A stretch of 47,659 bases of DNA from Anaerolineales bacterium UBA3499 (GCA_002377585.1 DFQC01000026.1:13062-60720); one strand, 5' to 3'; positions 34,870 to 44,311 are shown, counted from the first letter of the stretch. Program-made: numbers and translations. The notes: a model not told the origin generated them from the letters alone.

Positions 34870-36066
34870 ATGAGTAAACATGTAGGGCTGGTACAAGAGA
34901 AAGTTCGAGAGGCGCAGGAAGTAATGCTGAATTTCTTTCGCGAGATTGTGGCGATACCAAGTATGGAAGGGCAAATTGGCGAGGTTGGAAAAAGGGTTGC
35001 CAGAGAAATGGATAGATTGGGTTTCGATGATATACGCTTTGACAAAATGGGGAACATTATGGGCCGTGTAGGTAGTGGGTCCCGAATCTTAGTATATGAC
35101 TCCCATATTGATACAGTTGGTATCGGATCACTCGACTCATGGGAGTGGGACCCCTTTGAAGGAAAAATTGAGGATGGAGTTCTATATGCGAGGGGCGCAT
35201 GTGACGAAAAAGGTAGTACGCCAGGAATGATATATGGGATGGCTATTGCGCAAGAGCTTGGATTCCTAGACGATTGGACCATTTGGTACTTTGGAAATAT
35301 GGAAGAATGGTGCGATGGTATAGCTGCAAATACGTTTGTCGAAGTTGATCCAATGATAAAGCCAGATTATGTGGTTATTGGTGAACCGACCAATTTGGAA
35401 GTGTATCGTGGGCAAAAGGGTCGACTTGAGATGGAAATTGTGTCTCGCGGAAGGAGCGCTCACGCTGCAAGCAATCATCTTGGGGATAATGCCATTTACA
35501 ACTTGTTGCCTATTATTGACGCGATAAATAAACTCGAGCCTGAGCTTGGTACGCACGAGTTTCTTGGTGGCGGCAAGATTACCGTAACCGATATGCATGT
35601 AAAAACTGCAAGCATCAATGCTGTTCCGGATGAGGCTGTGATAACTATTGATCGAAGGATGACCCTGGGTGAGACTAGAGAGGATGTGTTTAATCAGGTA
35701 AAGGAACTAATCCCGCGGGAGTCGCGAAAAAAAATAGCTATTCGAGAATTGTTCTATGATGAGGCTTCGTATACAGGATATGTGTATCCGGTAGAAAAAT
35801 ATTTTCCTGCATGGCTTATGGATAATAACCATCCATTGTGCCTGGCTGGTCAAGCAACTCGTAGCGACATGGGGTTGAAGTATTCCGATACTGGTAAATG
35901 GGATTTTTCTACTAACGGGATTTACTGGGCGGGAAAGGCTGAGATTCCGTCAATTGGGTTTGGTCCGGGTGAGGAAGAGACTGCACATACTGTGAATGAT
36001 TCTGTTAGACTTGATGATGTCGTAAAAGCGACTGAGTTTTATGCGTTGTTGCCTAAAAATATTTAG
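34870..36066 (+). CDS. YgeY-type M20 metallohydrolase
   Basis: A 398-residue M20/ArgE/DapE-fold hydrolase. Metal-site residues include H79 and D81 in LVYDSHIDTVG, D112 in RGACDEKG, and the EE pair 145-146 in FGNMEEWCDG, which carries the catalytic Glu. VIGEPTNLEVYRGQKGRLEMEI and RSAHAASNHLGDNA match the YgeY subgroup, which occurs with YgeW and selenium-linked molybdenum hydroxylases in purine-degradation clusters. Peptidase annotations of this subgroup are historical; in this setting an amide or ureido bond of a ring-opened purine fragment is the likelier substrate, which is inference. GAGG lies eight bases upstream of the ATG. It sits 39 bases after the amidohydrolase gene. Confidence 0.85.
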   Translation: MSKHVGLVQEKVREAQEVMLNFFREIVAIPSMEGQIGEVGKRVAREMDRLGFDDIRFDKMGNIMGRVGSGSRILVYDSHIDTVGIGSLDSWEWDPFEGKIEDGVLYARGACDEKGSTPGMIYGMAIAQELGFLDDWTIWYFGNMEEWCDGIAANTFVEVDPMIKPDYVVIGEPTNLEVYRGQKGRLEMEIVSRGRSAHAASNHLGDNAIYNLLPIIDAINKLEPELGTHEFLGGGKITVTDMHVKTASINAVPDEAVITIDRRMTLGETREDVFNQVKELIPRESRKKIAIRELFYDEASYTGYVYPVEKYFPAWLMDNNHPLCLAGQATRSDMGLKYSDTGKWDFSTNGIYWAGKAEIPSIGFGPGEEETAHTVNDSVRLDDVVKATEFYALLPKNI

Positions 36067-36086
36067 AGATACAGAAGTATTAAGAT

Positions 36087-36097
36087 AGGAGGAGGAA
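36087..36097 (+). promoter_or_regulatory. Strong Shine-Dalgarno of the transcarbamylase gene
   Basis: AGGAGGAGGAA precedes the ATG at 36106 by eight bases and is the strongest ribosome-binding site I see in the window. Neighbouring genes in the island have weak sites or overlaps, so this subunit may be made in excess. Confidence 0.7.
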
Positions 36098-36105
36098 GTA
36101 ACACT

Positions 36106-37080
36106 ATGGACATGCGAGGCAGAGACTATATATCTGATCTAGACTTCAGTAAGGAAGAAACCGAGTATGTATTAGAACTAGCCTGGGAGTTAAAAAAGAA
36201 GAGAGCTTCAGGTGTTGAGCATGCATTACTCAGAGATAAGGTGCTTGCTATGCTGTTCTTTTTCTCTTCGACTAGGACCCGTGGATCCTTTGAAGCAGGT
36301 ATGGCGCAACTAGGGGGACATGCTGCATTTATTGAGCCGAAGACAACGCAAATATCGCACGGTGATACCGAAATGGAACTTGGGCAGATTTATGGACGAT
36401 ACTTCGATGGGATTGCTATTAGACATTGTGATTGGGGTGTGGGTAATAAATATCTTAAAGACGTAGCAAAGGCGTCAATTGCTCCCGTTCTAAATATGCA
36501 ATGTGAAATTTTCCATCCTCACCAATGTCTTGCCGACTTGATGACAATGATGGAGGTATTCAATGGTGATATCAAAGGCAAGCGAATAGCAGTGAGCTGG
36601 GCATATGCATCATCATACTTGAAGCCTATCTCATGCCCTCAATCGTTGATCCTTCAACTACCCAGGTTCGGGATGGATGTGGTAGTTGCGCATCCTCCTG
36701 GATTTGAATTAATGCCAGATATAGTAGGTGAAGCGCGTGACCTGGCGCATCAATACGGTACGGGATTCGATATCGTGGACGACATGGAAGAAGGCTGTGA
36801 TGGTGTAGATGTTGTATATGCGAAATCGTGGGGACCGTTAATGACAACATCTAATGACGAGGAAGGAAAAGCCATGCAGGATAAGCATGCGGATTGGATA
36901 GCTGATGAGGGTATTATGGCTAAGGCAAATAGCGATGCTGTATATATGCATCCGTTGCCAGCTGATAGAGACATTGAGGTTGCAAATAGTGTTCTGGAGG
37001 GTAAGCAATCAGTCGTATTTCAACAGGCTGAGAACAGATTGCATGTTCAAAAGGCGGTAATGGCTCTCACTATGGGGTGA
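36106..37080 (+). CDS. YgeW-type (knotted) transcarbamylase
   Basis: A 324-residue member of the aspartate/ornithine transcarbamylase superfamily. The carbamoyl-phosphate site is visible as S55TRTR59, then HPHQCLADLM and the C-terminal HPLPADRDIEVAN. The segment SWAYASSYLKPISCPQSLILQLPRFGMDVVVAHP resembles the knotted subgroup (YgeW, UTCase, N-acetyl/succinylornithine transcarbamylase) rather than ordinary ArgF. It lies between YgeY-like and carbamate kinase genes, so in this pathway it should run in the phosphorolytic direction, releasing carbamoyl phosphate from a carbamoylated intermediate. The true substrate of the YgeW family remains uncertain. No arginine biosynthesis genes adjoin it. 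Confidence 0.85.
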   Translation: MDMRGRDYISDLDFSKEETEYVLELAWELKKKRASGVEHALLRDKVLAMLFFFSSTRTRGSFEAGMAQLGGHAAFIEPKTTQISHGDTEMELGQIYGRYFDGIAIRHCDWGVGNKYLKDVAKASIAPVLNMQCEIFHPHQCLADLMTMMEVFNGDIKGKRIAVSWAYASSYLKPISCPQSLILQLPRFGMDVVVAHPPGFELMPDIVGEARDLAHQYGTGFDIVDDMEEGCDGVDVVYAKSWGPLMTTSNDEEGKAMQDKHADWIADEGIMAKANSDAVYMHPLPADRDIEVANSVLEGKQSVVFQQAENRLHVQKAVMALTMG

Positions 37081-37085
37081 ATTGT

Positions 37086-38054
37086 ATGAAAAAAGCCCAA
37101 TCGAATACTTGTGGTATTGCCGTAGTTGCGATAGGTGGAAATGCATTGGTTCTGGATGATAGCCATAAAACTGTTCCGGACCAATTTCTCGCTGCGAAAC
37201 GGGCTATGAAGAATGTGGCTGATATCGTTGAAGCTGGATGGAATGTTGTCCTGACTCACGGAAATGGGCCACAAATTGGGTATATATTGAGAAGGTCCGA
37301 ACTTGCGCTCGATGAGCTTCATCCGGTGCCAATGGATTATGCAGGAGCTGATACTCAGGGTGCAATTGGGTATATGTTTCAAAAGGCTCTGAGAAATGAA
37401 TTTGTTAGACGAAACATTTCCCAAAAAGTAGTTACCGTTGTCACCCAAGTGAAGGTGTCGGCTGAAGATAATGCGTTTGTAAAACCGACCAAACCAATTG
37501 GATCTTATATGTCCAGTACTCAAGCGAAAAACATGGCCAATAAATACAACTGGTCTATTTCTGAGGAGGCCGGGCACGGGTGGCGTAGAGTTGTGCCATC
37601 GCCTTATCCAAAAGATATTGTGGAACTGGACTTTATTCAAGGATTAATAGGCTCTGAAACAGTAGTGATTACCTGTGGCGGAGGAGGTATTCCTGTTGTG
37701 GAAAGGAAGGATGGGACTATTAGGGGTGTTGAAGCAGTTGTGGACAAGGATTATGTATCATGTATGCTCGCACGGAGCATTGATGCTGACGTGTTCGTTG
37801 TTACAACTAATGTGGACAGAGTTGCTGTAAATTTTGGGAAAATTGATGAGTATTGGTTAGATAGAACTTCAGTATCTGAGTTAAAGAAACACGCTATGGA
37901 CAACCAGTTTCCTGAAGGTAGTATGGGGCCAAAAGTACATTCAATCGTACGATTTGTCGAGGGCAACTGTAAAAGAGCGATAATTACCAATATTGACAAT
38001 TTAGCGGCTTCTCTGCGTGGTGAGGCTGGTACTAGTATTACTGGTGATGGATAG
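37086..38054 (+). CDS. arcC: Carbamate kinase
   Basis: Converts carbamoyl phosphate and ADP to ATP, CO2 and ammonia. The 322-residue product shows the amino-acid-kinase fold of the family: VAIGGNALV at the N terminus, VLTHGNGPQIGYI, and CGGGGIPVVER with VDKDYVSCMLA. Start GTG 37077 overlaps the preceding stop (GTGA), but GGGGTG fits ATG 37086 better and gives the usual N terminus. Next to the YgeW-type transcarbamylase it completes a substrate-level phosphorylation step, as YqeA does in the E. coli purine cluster. No arginine deiminase or ornithine transport genes are present, so an arginine deiminase pathway is unlikely. Confidence 0.93.
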   Translation: MKKAQSNTCGIAVVAIGGNALVLDDSHKTVPDQFLAAKRAMKNVADIVEAGWNVVLTHGNGPQIGYILRRSELALDELHPVPMDYAGADTQGAIGYMFQKALRNEFVRRNISQKVVTVVTQVKVSAEDNAFVKPTKPIGSYMSSTQAKNMANKYNWSISEEAGHGWRRVVPSPYPKDIVELDFIQGLIGSETVVITCGGGGIPVVERKDGTIRGVEAVVDKDYVSCMLARSIDADVFVVTTNVDRVAVNFGKIDEYWLDRTSVSELKKHAMDNQFPEGSMGPKVHSIVRFVEGNCKRAIITNIDNLAASLRGEAGTSITGDG

Positions 38055-38057
38055 TTT

Positions 38058-39632
38058 ATGTCGCCAAACATAGACCTCGAAAATGGGATTGGGTTGGATA
38101 TGCGCTTAATTACTAAGCGTTTCCCAGGTGTTCTTGCGGCTGACCAAGTGAATTTTTCGGTTCGTAAAGGAGAGGTGCATGGTTTGCTGGGAGAGAATGG
38201 AGCTGGCAAAACTACCCTTATGAGTATTCTTTGTGGACTTTACATGCCAGATGACGGTGAAATATTTCTTGGTACCGAACGAAATGCTGTAGAAAAAGTG
38301 AATATTGGTTCACCGCGCGAGGCAATACAGCTTGGTATTGGGATGGTTCATCAGCATTTTAGATTGGTTCAGAGTCATACGGTCGCTGAAAATTGCATCC
38401 TGGGACTTTCAGATAAAAGCATAATAATCAACCATACAGAGATTGCTAATCGTATAGCTGCTATTGGAGAGCGCTATCAGATGCATATTGAGCCGGATTC
38501 GTATGTTTGGCAGCTGTCGATTGGAGAGCAGCAGCGTGTCGAAATATTAAAAATGTTATACAGGAATGCTGATGTTTTGATTCTCGATGAACCGACGGCT
38601 GTGCTAACACCGCAAGAGTCGCAAGCGCTGGGAATAACCTTAAGGGCTATGGCTAAAGAAGGTAAAGCCGTGGTTTTCATAAGCCATAAACTCGATGAAA
38701 TAATGGAAATTACCGATCGAGTTACGGTGCTTAGAAATGGATGCAATGTTAAGACGGTTGAGACGGCAGAAACAGATAAGGAGAAGTTAGCTAACCTCAT
38801 GGTTGGTCGGAACGTAGTGTTCTCGGTTGAAAGACCTAGTTTCAAGGCGCGGAATCCTGTACTAGAAGTAGACGGAGTGACGGCACAGAATGATAAGGGC
38901 GTAGATGCTGTGTCAAACGTAACTTTTAGTGTAAAAGGAGGAGAAATACTTGGTGTGGCCGGTGTGTCCGGTAATGGTCAACAAGAGCTTGCAGAGGTTA
39001 TAACCGGTTTGCGTAGGTCAACGGAAGGAACGGTTAAAGTGGGTGGCATTAATCTGACTAATAGGACGCCGGATAAATTTATTTTTAATGGTGTTGGACA
39101 CATTCCAGGAGATCGGATAGGAGTAGGTCTTGCGGGAAATTTGTCGGTATCGGACAATCTGATTATGAAGGCATTTAGAGGGGGTGTTGTATCGAGGGGG
39201 ATCTTCCTCCGAAACGAAGCTGTGCGTGATTATTCTGATAGATTAATTAATGACTTTGATGTCGATACCCCTGATAGAAATACACCTGTTCGTAATTTGT
39301 CGGGTGGCAATCAGCAAAAAGCTATACTTGCGCGAGAAATAATGGCAAGGACTGAGCAAGGGACTCGTGATAATGGATTATTGGTTGCTGTGCAGCCTAC
39401 TAGGGGATTGGATGTAGGAGCGACTGAGGTTGTAAGGCGACTACTGCTTACCCAGTGTGAGCAGGGAGATGCCATATTGTTAATATCGGATGACTTAGAT
39501 GAAATTCTTAGTATAAGTACCAATATTGCCGTGATGTTTTCTGGGAAGATTATGGGTATTGTAGATGGTGATAAAGCCGATATTAGCGAGATTGGTATTA
39601 TGATGGCGGGTGGGGATAAGAGCGCACTATGA
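38058..39632 (+). CDS. ABC importer ATPase, double NBD, nucleoside/purine type
   Basis: A 524-residue protein with two ABC cassettes in tandem, like RbsA/MglA and NupA/YufO. The first has Walker A GLLGENGAGKTTLMS and Walker B VLILDEPTAVL; its signature is the weaker LSIGEQQRVEIL. The second cassette has GVAGVSGNGQQELAEV in place of a canonical Walker A, a signature LSGGNQQKAILARE, and an altered Walker B LLVAVQPTRGLDVGA, the degenerate half seen in this family. The two following genes encode matching permeases. The importer probably brings in nucleobases, nucleosides or their oxidation products such as 8-oxoguanine or urate. It begins three bases after the carbamate kinase stop. Confidence 0.93.
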   Translation: MSPNIDLENGIGLDMRLITKRFPGVLAADQVNFSVRKGEVHGLLGENGAGKTTLMSILCGLYMPDDGEIFLGTERNAVEKVNIGSPREAIQLGIGMVHQHFRLVQSHTVAENCILGLSDKSIIINHTEIANRIAAIGERYQMHIEPDSYVWQLSIGEQQRVEILKMLYRNADVLILDEPTAVLTPQESQALGITLRAMAKEGKAVVFISHKLDEIMEITDRVTVLRNGCNVKTVETAETDKEKLANLMVGRNVVFSVERPSFKARNPVLEVDGVTAQNDKGVDAVSNVTFSVKGGEILGVAGVSGNGQQELAEVITGLRRSTEGTVKVGGINLTNRTPDKFIFNGVGHIPGDRIGVGLAGNLSVSDNLIMKAFRGGVVSRGIFLRNEAVRDYSDRLINDFDVDTPDRNTPVRNLSGGNQQKAILAREIMARTEQGTRDNGLLVAVQPTRGLDVGATEVVRRLLLTQCEQGDAILLISDDLDEILSISTNIAVMFSGKIMGIVDGDKADISEIGIMMAGGDKSAL

Positions 39633-40723
39633 GAATTGTTATCGAGAATCGGATTGATGCGCCAAGAGTGATTGTAGTGCTCGTTCCTATTGCCTCAGTT
39701 GCAATGGCCTTGGTATTTGGCGGTATTTTGATGTCGATTGTTGGTGCTGATCCTATAGAGACCTACGCTGCAATGGCCGAAGGTGCATTTGGGAGTCCGG
39801 AGCAGTGGAAAGTTGGCCAGTATTATAGTATTACGGAGACGCTAGTTAAGGCTATCCCATTGATGTTGACTGGCTTAGCTGTGGGAGTAGCGTTCCGAAT
39901 GTTGTTCTGGAATATCGGCGCTGAAGGGCAGCTTGTACTAGGTGGAGTCAGCGCATCGGCGGTAGCGCTATGGATGGGAGATCTTATTCCAGGGATACCT
40001 GATTCGGCGTGGGTGTATTTGCCAATGATGGCTATTGCTGGAATTATTGCGGGCGGCATATGGGCGGTGGTTCCTGCTTTGTTGAAAGCGTACCTTAAGG
40101 TTAACGAAATTATTACTACATTGATGCTTAATTATGTAGCTATATTGTGGTATCAGTATCTATTCAATGTTGCTTGGAAAGACCCTGCTGGTTATGGTTT
40201 TCCTGGGTCTGCTAAGTTTGGTGAATGTTGCAAAATCGCGCGAATCTCGGGGCGGCTACACTGGGGATTGGCAGTGGCTTTTATCAGCGCCCTTATTATG
40301 TGGATAATACTTGATAAGACCAAGTGGGGATACCAGATTAGGTTGATCGGAGAGAATGTCTCGGCTGCTAGGTATGCCGGCATTAATATTGGAAAAAATA
40401 TTGTTGGTGTGATGTTGCTGTCTGGAGGATTAGCTGGGTTGGCCGGGATGGTCGAGGTGGCAGGGATATCGCATAGCTTGCAGGAAGGGTTGAATGTTGG
40501 TTATGGTTTTACTGCGATAATAATATCGTGGCTTGCCCGTTTGAATCCGTGGGGTATAGTACTGGTGGCTAACATGTTTGCGGCCATTCTTGTTGGAGGA
40601 GATCAGATACAAATGACTATGGGGCTGCCTGGGTCTGTTGCTCATGTGCTGCAAGGGGCAATGTTATTTTGTGTTCTTGGTGGGGAATTTTTCCAGCGCT
40701 ACCGACTGACAGTGAAAAGATAA
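39629..40723 (+). CDS. ABC importer permease 1 (NupB/YufP type)
   Basis: A 364-residue membrane protein with about nine or ten helices. MLFWNIGAEGQLVLGGVSASAVAL and LNEIITTLMLNYVAIL-like VNEIITTLMLNYVAIL match the longer permease of nucleoside ABC importers of the BMP family. RLIGENVSAARYAGINIGKNIV is the ATPase-coupling loop. The start overlaps the ATPase stop by four bases (ATGA), so the pair is translationally coupled. The transporter lacks an encoded substrate-binding lipoprotein in this window, although such a BMP-family protein is normally required; it may lie elsewhere in the genome. Confidence 0.93.
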   Translation: MRIVIENRIDAPRVIVVLVPIASVAMALVFGGILMSIVGADPIETYAAMAEGAFGSPEQWKVGQYYSITETLVKAIPLMLTGLAVGVAFRMLFWNIGAEGQLVLGGVSASAVALWMGDLIPGIPDSAWVYLPMMAIAGIIAGGIWAVVPALLKAYLKVNEIITTLMLNYVAILWYQYLFNVAWKDPAGYGFPGSAKFGECCKIARISGRLHWGLAVAFISALIMWIILDKTKWGYQIRLIGENVSAARYAGINIGKNIVGVMLLSGGLAGLAGMVEVAGISHSLQEGLNVGYGFTAIIISWLARLNPWGIVLVANMFAAILVGGDQIQMTMGLPGSVAHVLQGAMLFCVLGGEFFQRYRLTVKR

Positions 40724-40741
40724 TATTGATAGGCTTATATT

Positions 40742-41698
40742 ATGGATTTTGCATTGATCGCATCAATTGTTAGTATTGCACTCGCTGCTGGCACATCGCT
40801 TGTATATGCTACTGTTGGTGAAATTTTAACTGAACGGGCTGGAATACTGAACTTAGGCGTCGAAGGGATAATGATTATGGGCGCTGTTACTGGATTTGCC
40901 GCAGCGTTTCACACTGAAAGCGTATTCTGGGGCGTCATTGTGGCTATGTTGGTTGGGGCTATGATGGCGTCAATACATGCATTTGTAACGATTACGCTAT
41001 TGGCAGATCAGGTAGTGTCTGGATTGGCGATGACACTACTTGGGACTGGATTAGCAAGTTTCTTGGGGCAACGACTTGGTACTGACGGAGCGCCGTTGGT
41101 AGGGCAGATAGGACCAAGGTTTGAGCGTATGGCGGTGCCAGTACTGTCTGAACTAGGCTCTATAGGTGATTCGGTCTTTAATCGGGATATACTCACATAT
41201 TTAATGTATATTCTGGTTCCAATAGTTTGGGTGTTTATCTATAAACTTAGAGCTGGACTAGTATTGAGATCAGTAGGCGAGAATCCGCAGGCATCAGATG
41301 CGATGGGCGTCGATGTTTTTAGGGTACGATATGCATATACGATAGTTGGCGGTATGCTGGTTGGACTTGGTGGTGCTCATCTGTCCTTGTCTTATACTCC
41401 AGGTTGGACAGAGAATATTACTGGTGGTAGAGGATGGATTGCCGTGGCCCTTGTTATATTTGCGACTTGGGACCCGATACGTAGTGTTGCAGGAGCATTG
41501 CTGTTCGGGGGTGTTAATGCAATTCAGTTTAGACTGCAGGCTGCAGGAACTACAATCCCAGCTTCATTGTTGAATATGTTGCCATACATCTTAACAATTG
41601 TAGTGCTAGTTATTGTGACGTGGTTTGAGTCCTTAAGTAAAAGGGTTGGAGCGCCGGCGGCGCTAGGTATACCGTATGTTCGGGAAGAGCGAGTGTAA
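40742..41698 (+). CDS. ABC importer permease 2 (NupC/YufQ type)
   Basis: A 318-residue membrane protein with about eight to ten helices, the shorter partner permease. GEILTERAGILNLGVEGIMIMGAVTGF is the family signature, and LRSVGENPQASDAMGVDVFRVRYAYTI is the coupling loop, paralleling the loop in permease 1. GGAHLSLSYTPGWTENITGGRGWIAVALVIF is also typical of nucleoside/purine-type permeases. It begins 18 bases after permease 1. The set ATPase, long permease, short permease followed directly by a xanthine-dehydrogenase-type enzyme supports purine-derived cargo rather than sugars. Confidence 0.93.
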   Translation: MDFALIASIVSIALAAGTSLVYATVGEILTERAGILNLGVEGIMIMGAVTGFAAAFHTESVFWGVIVAMLVGAMMASIHAFVTITLLADQVVSGLAMTLLGTGLASFLGQRLGTDGAPLVGQIGPRFERMAVPVLSELGSIGDSVFNRDILTYLMYILVPIVWVFIYKLRAGLVLRSVGENPQASDAMGVDVFRVRYAYTIVGGMLVGLGGAHLSLSYTPGWTENITGGRGWIAVALVIFATWDPIRSVAGALLFGGVNAIQFRLQAAGTTIPASLLNMLPYILTIVVLVIVTWFESLSKRVGAPAALGIPYVREERV

Positions 41699-41740
41699 TG
41701 AAGTCGTACACTATTAGAATGCTAGAGATAAGAGAGAAAA

Positions 41741-44311
41741 GTGCGTACTGAAATCAATAGTGCATCTGTTGAATACCACGGGGATCTGGACAAGACTCTG
41801 TTAAGCTACCTGCGTGAGGAGGCTAATATTACAACGCCTAAGGATGGCTGTGCGCCGCAAGCGGCATGCGGTTGTTGTGTTGTCCAAATTGATGGAAAGC
41901 CTGTATTGTCGTGTGTCAAAAAAATGAGGGATGTGGCAGACAAAAAGGTTACCACATTAGACGGCGTGAGCGAATACCGAAGACAGGTCTATGCAAATGC
42001 ATTTGTGAATGCAGGTGGGCTGCAGTGCGGATTCTGTATACCCGGGATAGTGATGCAAGCAGATGGACTTATTAGGCGTAATCCTGATCCAAGTCGCGCT
42101 GATGTTGAAAAGGTATTAACGCCTCACTTGTGTAGATGTACTGGCTATAAAAAGATTGTTGATGCGATCATTGAAGCAGCTAGAGCTATCAAGGTGGGTG
42201 ATACCATTTCGTTGATTGCTACAAACGGAACAATCGGAGAGCGACAGCCTAGATACAATGGCAAAATGTTCGTTTTGGGTGAGCACGACTATACGGATGA
42301 TATCAGGATGGATGATATGCTGTATGGAGCACTAAAGTTCAGTGACCATCCGCGAGCCGTAATTAACGGCATTGATTGCTCGGATGCACTGGGTATTGAA
42401 GGTGTCGTAGAAATTCTAACGGCTGACGATATTCCGGGTAAGCGCTATATTGGTTTGATAAAAAATGATTGGCCATTGATGGTGGGTGTTGGGGACACTA
42501 CTTGCTATATCGGTGATGTAATAGCCGGAGTTATTGCTGAAGATGAAGAGACGGCACGTCTGGCAGTGGACGCTATAAAAGTGGAATACGATATTCTTGA
42601 TCCAATAGTAAATACGGTTGATGCATTGTCAAATGAGCATGATGTTGTGCATGCAGGTGAGTCTACAAATATCTTGTCGGAGACTATGATTCGGCGGGGA
42701 GATGTTGAAAAAGCAAAAAAAGAGAGCGTATATCGTAGTGTTGTGACATATGAGACTCAACGAATAGAACACGGATTTATGGAGCCTGAGTGTGCAGTTG
42801 CGTATGTAGAGGATAATCGCACTAAAGTGTTTTCGCAAGGGCAAGGTGTTTATGAAGACAGAAAACAAATAGCTAGTATTCTTGATGTCGGCATTGAAGA
42901 TGTAGAGGTGCATCTAGTATCAAATGGAGGAGCATTTGGGGGCAAGGAAGATTTGTCTGTACAAGGCCATGCAGCGCTGTTTGCTTCGAAAGTTAGACGG
43001 CCGGTGAAAGTTCGGCTAAATAGACAGGAATCAATTGCTATGCATCCTAAACGTCATCCAATATGGATGAGATATGACGTTGGGTGTGATATAAACGGTA
43101 TCATCAAGTATGTAACGGCAAGATTCGTGGGCGATACTGGTGCTTACGCATCTGTCGGAATGAAAGTTATGGAGCGTTGTGCTGGACATGCTACGGGCGG
43201 ATATCACGTACCTAGTGTAGAGATTGAATCGCTTGCTGTATATACAAATAATATACCGAGTGGTGCTATGCGCGGTTTTGGTGTAAATCAAGCAACGTTC
43301 GGGATCGAAGGGTGTATAGATGATCTATGTGAGCAGGGATCTTTTGACCGGTGGCAGTTCCGCTACGATAACGCGCTCGTAGATGGGAGCATGACTGCTA
43401 CTGGACAAATATTGAAAGGTGGAGTTGGCATGCGCGCCACTCTTGAGGCTGTTAAGGAAAAATTTAATGAAGAGCGGACGGTGGGTATTGCATGTGGCGT
43501 AAAAAACACTGGCGTCGGAAATGGTATGCAGGAATTTTCCGAAGTGTCTATATCGCTCGAGGAGGAAGGGGTGGTTGCAGTTAAGCATGGATGGACAGAG
43601 ATGGGTCAAGGGGTTAATACTATGGCGGTACAGGCACTATGTCATGAGACTGGTATCGATCCGGAAATGATTAGGGTTAGTGTTGACACTACGTCTGGGC
43701 ATGATACGGGCATGACTACAGCGTCTCGCGCGACTTCGCTAATGTGCAATGCCATTATTGATGCATGCGTTGAGCTTAAATCGGATATCAGATGCTATGG
43801 TTTAGATCAGTTGTGGGGCAGAAAATACAAAGGTAAGTGGGGTGTTGATTGGACTACTAAGTCAAGCGATCGTGGCCAACCGCAGCAAACTCATTACTCA
43901 TATAGCTATGCCACACAGATAGTTGCGCTAGATGATCAGGGGTATGTCAAAAAGATTGTTGCAGCGCACGATGCAGGTAAGATATTTAATCCGACAATGT
44001 TTGAGGGGCAAATTGAGGGCTCCATACATATGGGGCTTGGATATGCTATTGCTGAAAATTTGCCGATGACGGAAGGTAGGCTAGACAGTCTGAAATTAAG
44101 GGATTGCGGCATTTTGCGCGCTAAGGAGATGCCGGAAATGGAAATTATAGGTATTGAGGTCCCAGATACTTATGGGCCTTACGGCGGTAAGGGAGTTGGT
44201 GAAATCGGCTTGGTGCCAACTGCTGCGGCGGTTGCAAATGCCCTTAAGCAATTTGATGGACAGCGGCGGACAACTCTGCCAATTGAAGTATCGTCTAGGC
44301 GCAGAAAATGA
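41741..44311 (+). CDS. Fused [2Fe-2S]/molybdenum hydroxylase, XdhD / Se-dependent xanthine dehydrogenase type
   Basis: An 856-residue fusion. The N-terminal plant-type [2Fe-2S] domain has C37, C43, C46 and C58 (C-x5-C-x2-C spacing plus an extra C45). The second [2Fe-2S] domain has C96xxC99 and C131xC133. From about residue 180 a CoxL/XdhB-type molybdenum domain follows, with NGGAFGGKEDLSVQGHAAL, MRGFGVNQATFG, MGQGVNTMAVQALC and the catalytic Glu821 in GGKGVGEIG. There is no FAD domain, in the protein or next to it, matching E. coli XdhD and the selenium-dependent molybdenum hydroxylases (about 850 aa), rather than XdhABC. It would hydroxylate a purine or urate-related ring. Start is GTG with only a weak AG-rich site; the electron acceptor is unknown. 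Confidence 0.88.
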   Translation: MRTEINSASVEYHGDLDKTLLSYLREEANITTPKDGCAPQAACGCCVVQIDGKPVLSCVKKMRDVADKKVTTLDGVSEYRRQVYANAFVNAGGLQCGFCIPGIVMQADGLIRRNPDPSRADVEKVLTPHLCRCTGYKKIVDAIIEAARAIKVGDTISLIATNGTIGERQPRYNGKMFVLGEHDYTDDIRMDDMLYGALKFSDHPRAVINGIDCSDALGIEGVVEILTADDIPGKRYIGLIKNDWPLMVGVGDTTCYIGDVIAGVIAEDEETARLAVDAIKVEYDILDPIVNTVDALSNEHDVVHAGESTNILSETMIRRGDVEKAKKESVYRSVVTYETQRIEHGFMEPECAVAYVEDNRTKVFSQGQGVYEDRKQIASILDVGIEDVEVHLVSNGGAFGGKEDLSVQGHAALFASKVRRPVKVRLNRQESIAMHPKRHPIWMRYDVGCDINGIIKYVTARFVGDTGAYASVGMKVMERCAGHATGGYHVPSVEIESLAVYTNNIPSGAMRGFGVNQATFGIEGCIDDLCEQGSFDRWQFRYDNALVDGSMTATGQILKGGVGMRATLEAVKEKFNEERTVGIACGVKNTGVGNGMQEFSEVSISLEEEGVVAVKHGWTEMGQGVNTMAVQALCHETGIDPEMIRVSVDTTSGHDTGMTTASRATSLMCNAIIDACVELKSDIRCYGLDQLWGRKYKGKWGVDWTTKSSDRGQPQQTHYSYSYATQIVALDDQGYVKKIVAAHDAGKIFNPTMFEGQIEGSIHMGLGYAIAENLPMTEGRLDSLKLRDCGILRAKEMPEMEIIGIEVPDTYGPYGGKGVGEIGLVPTAAAVANALKQFDGQRRTTLPIEVSSRRRK

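Noticed and set aside
37047..37640. 197-residue minus-strand frame opposite the start of the carbamate kinase gene
   Set aside because: Composition is His/Arg/Ser-rich and motif-free; the plus strand encodes carbamate kinase with all family motifs.
36106..38054. Arginine deiminase / ornithine catabolic pair (ArgF plus ArcC)
   Set aside because: No arcA or arcD is nearby, the transcarbamylase has knotted-subgroup features, and neighbours are purine-type enzymes.
41741..44311. Selenocysteine codon in the molybdenum hydroxylase
   Set aside because: No in-frame TGA is present. The selenium of this enzyme type is a labile cofactor atom, so the label does not require selenocysteine.
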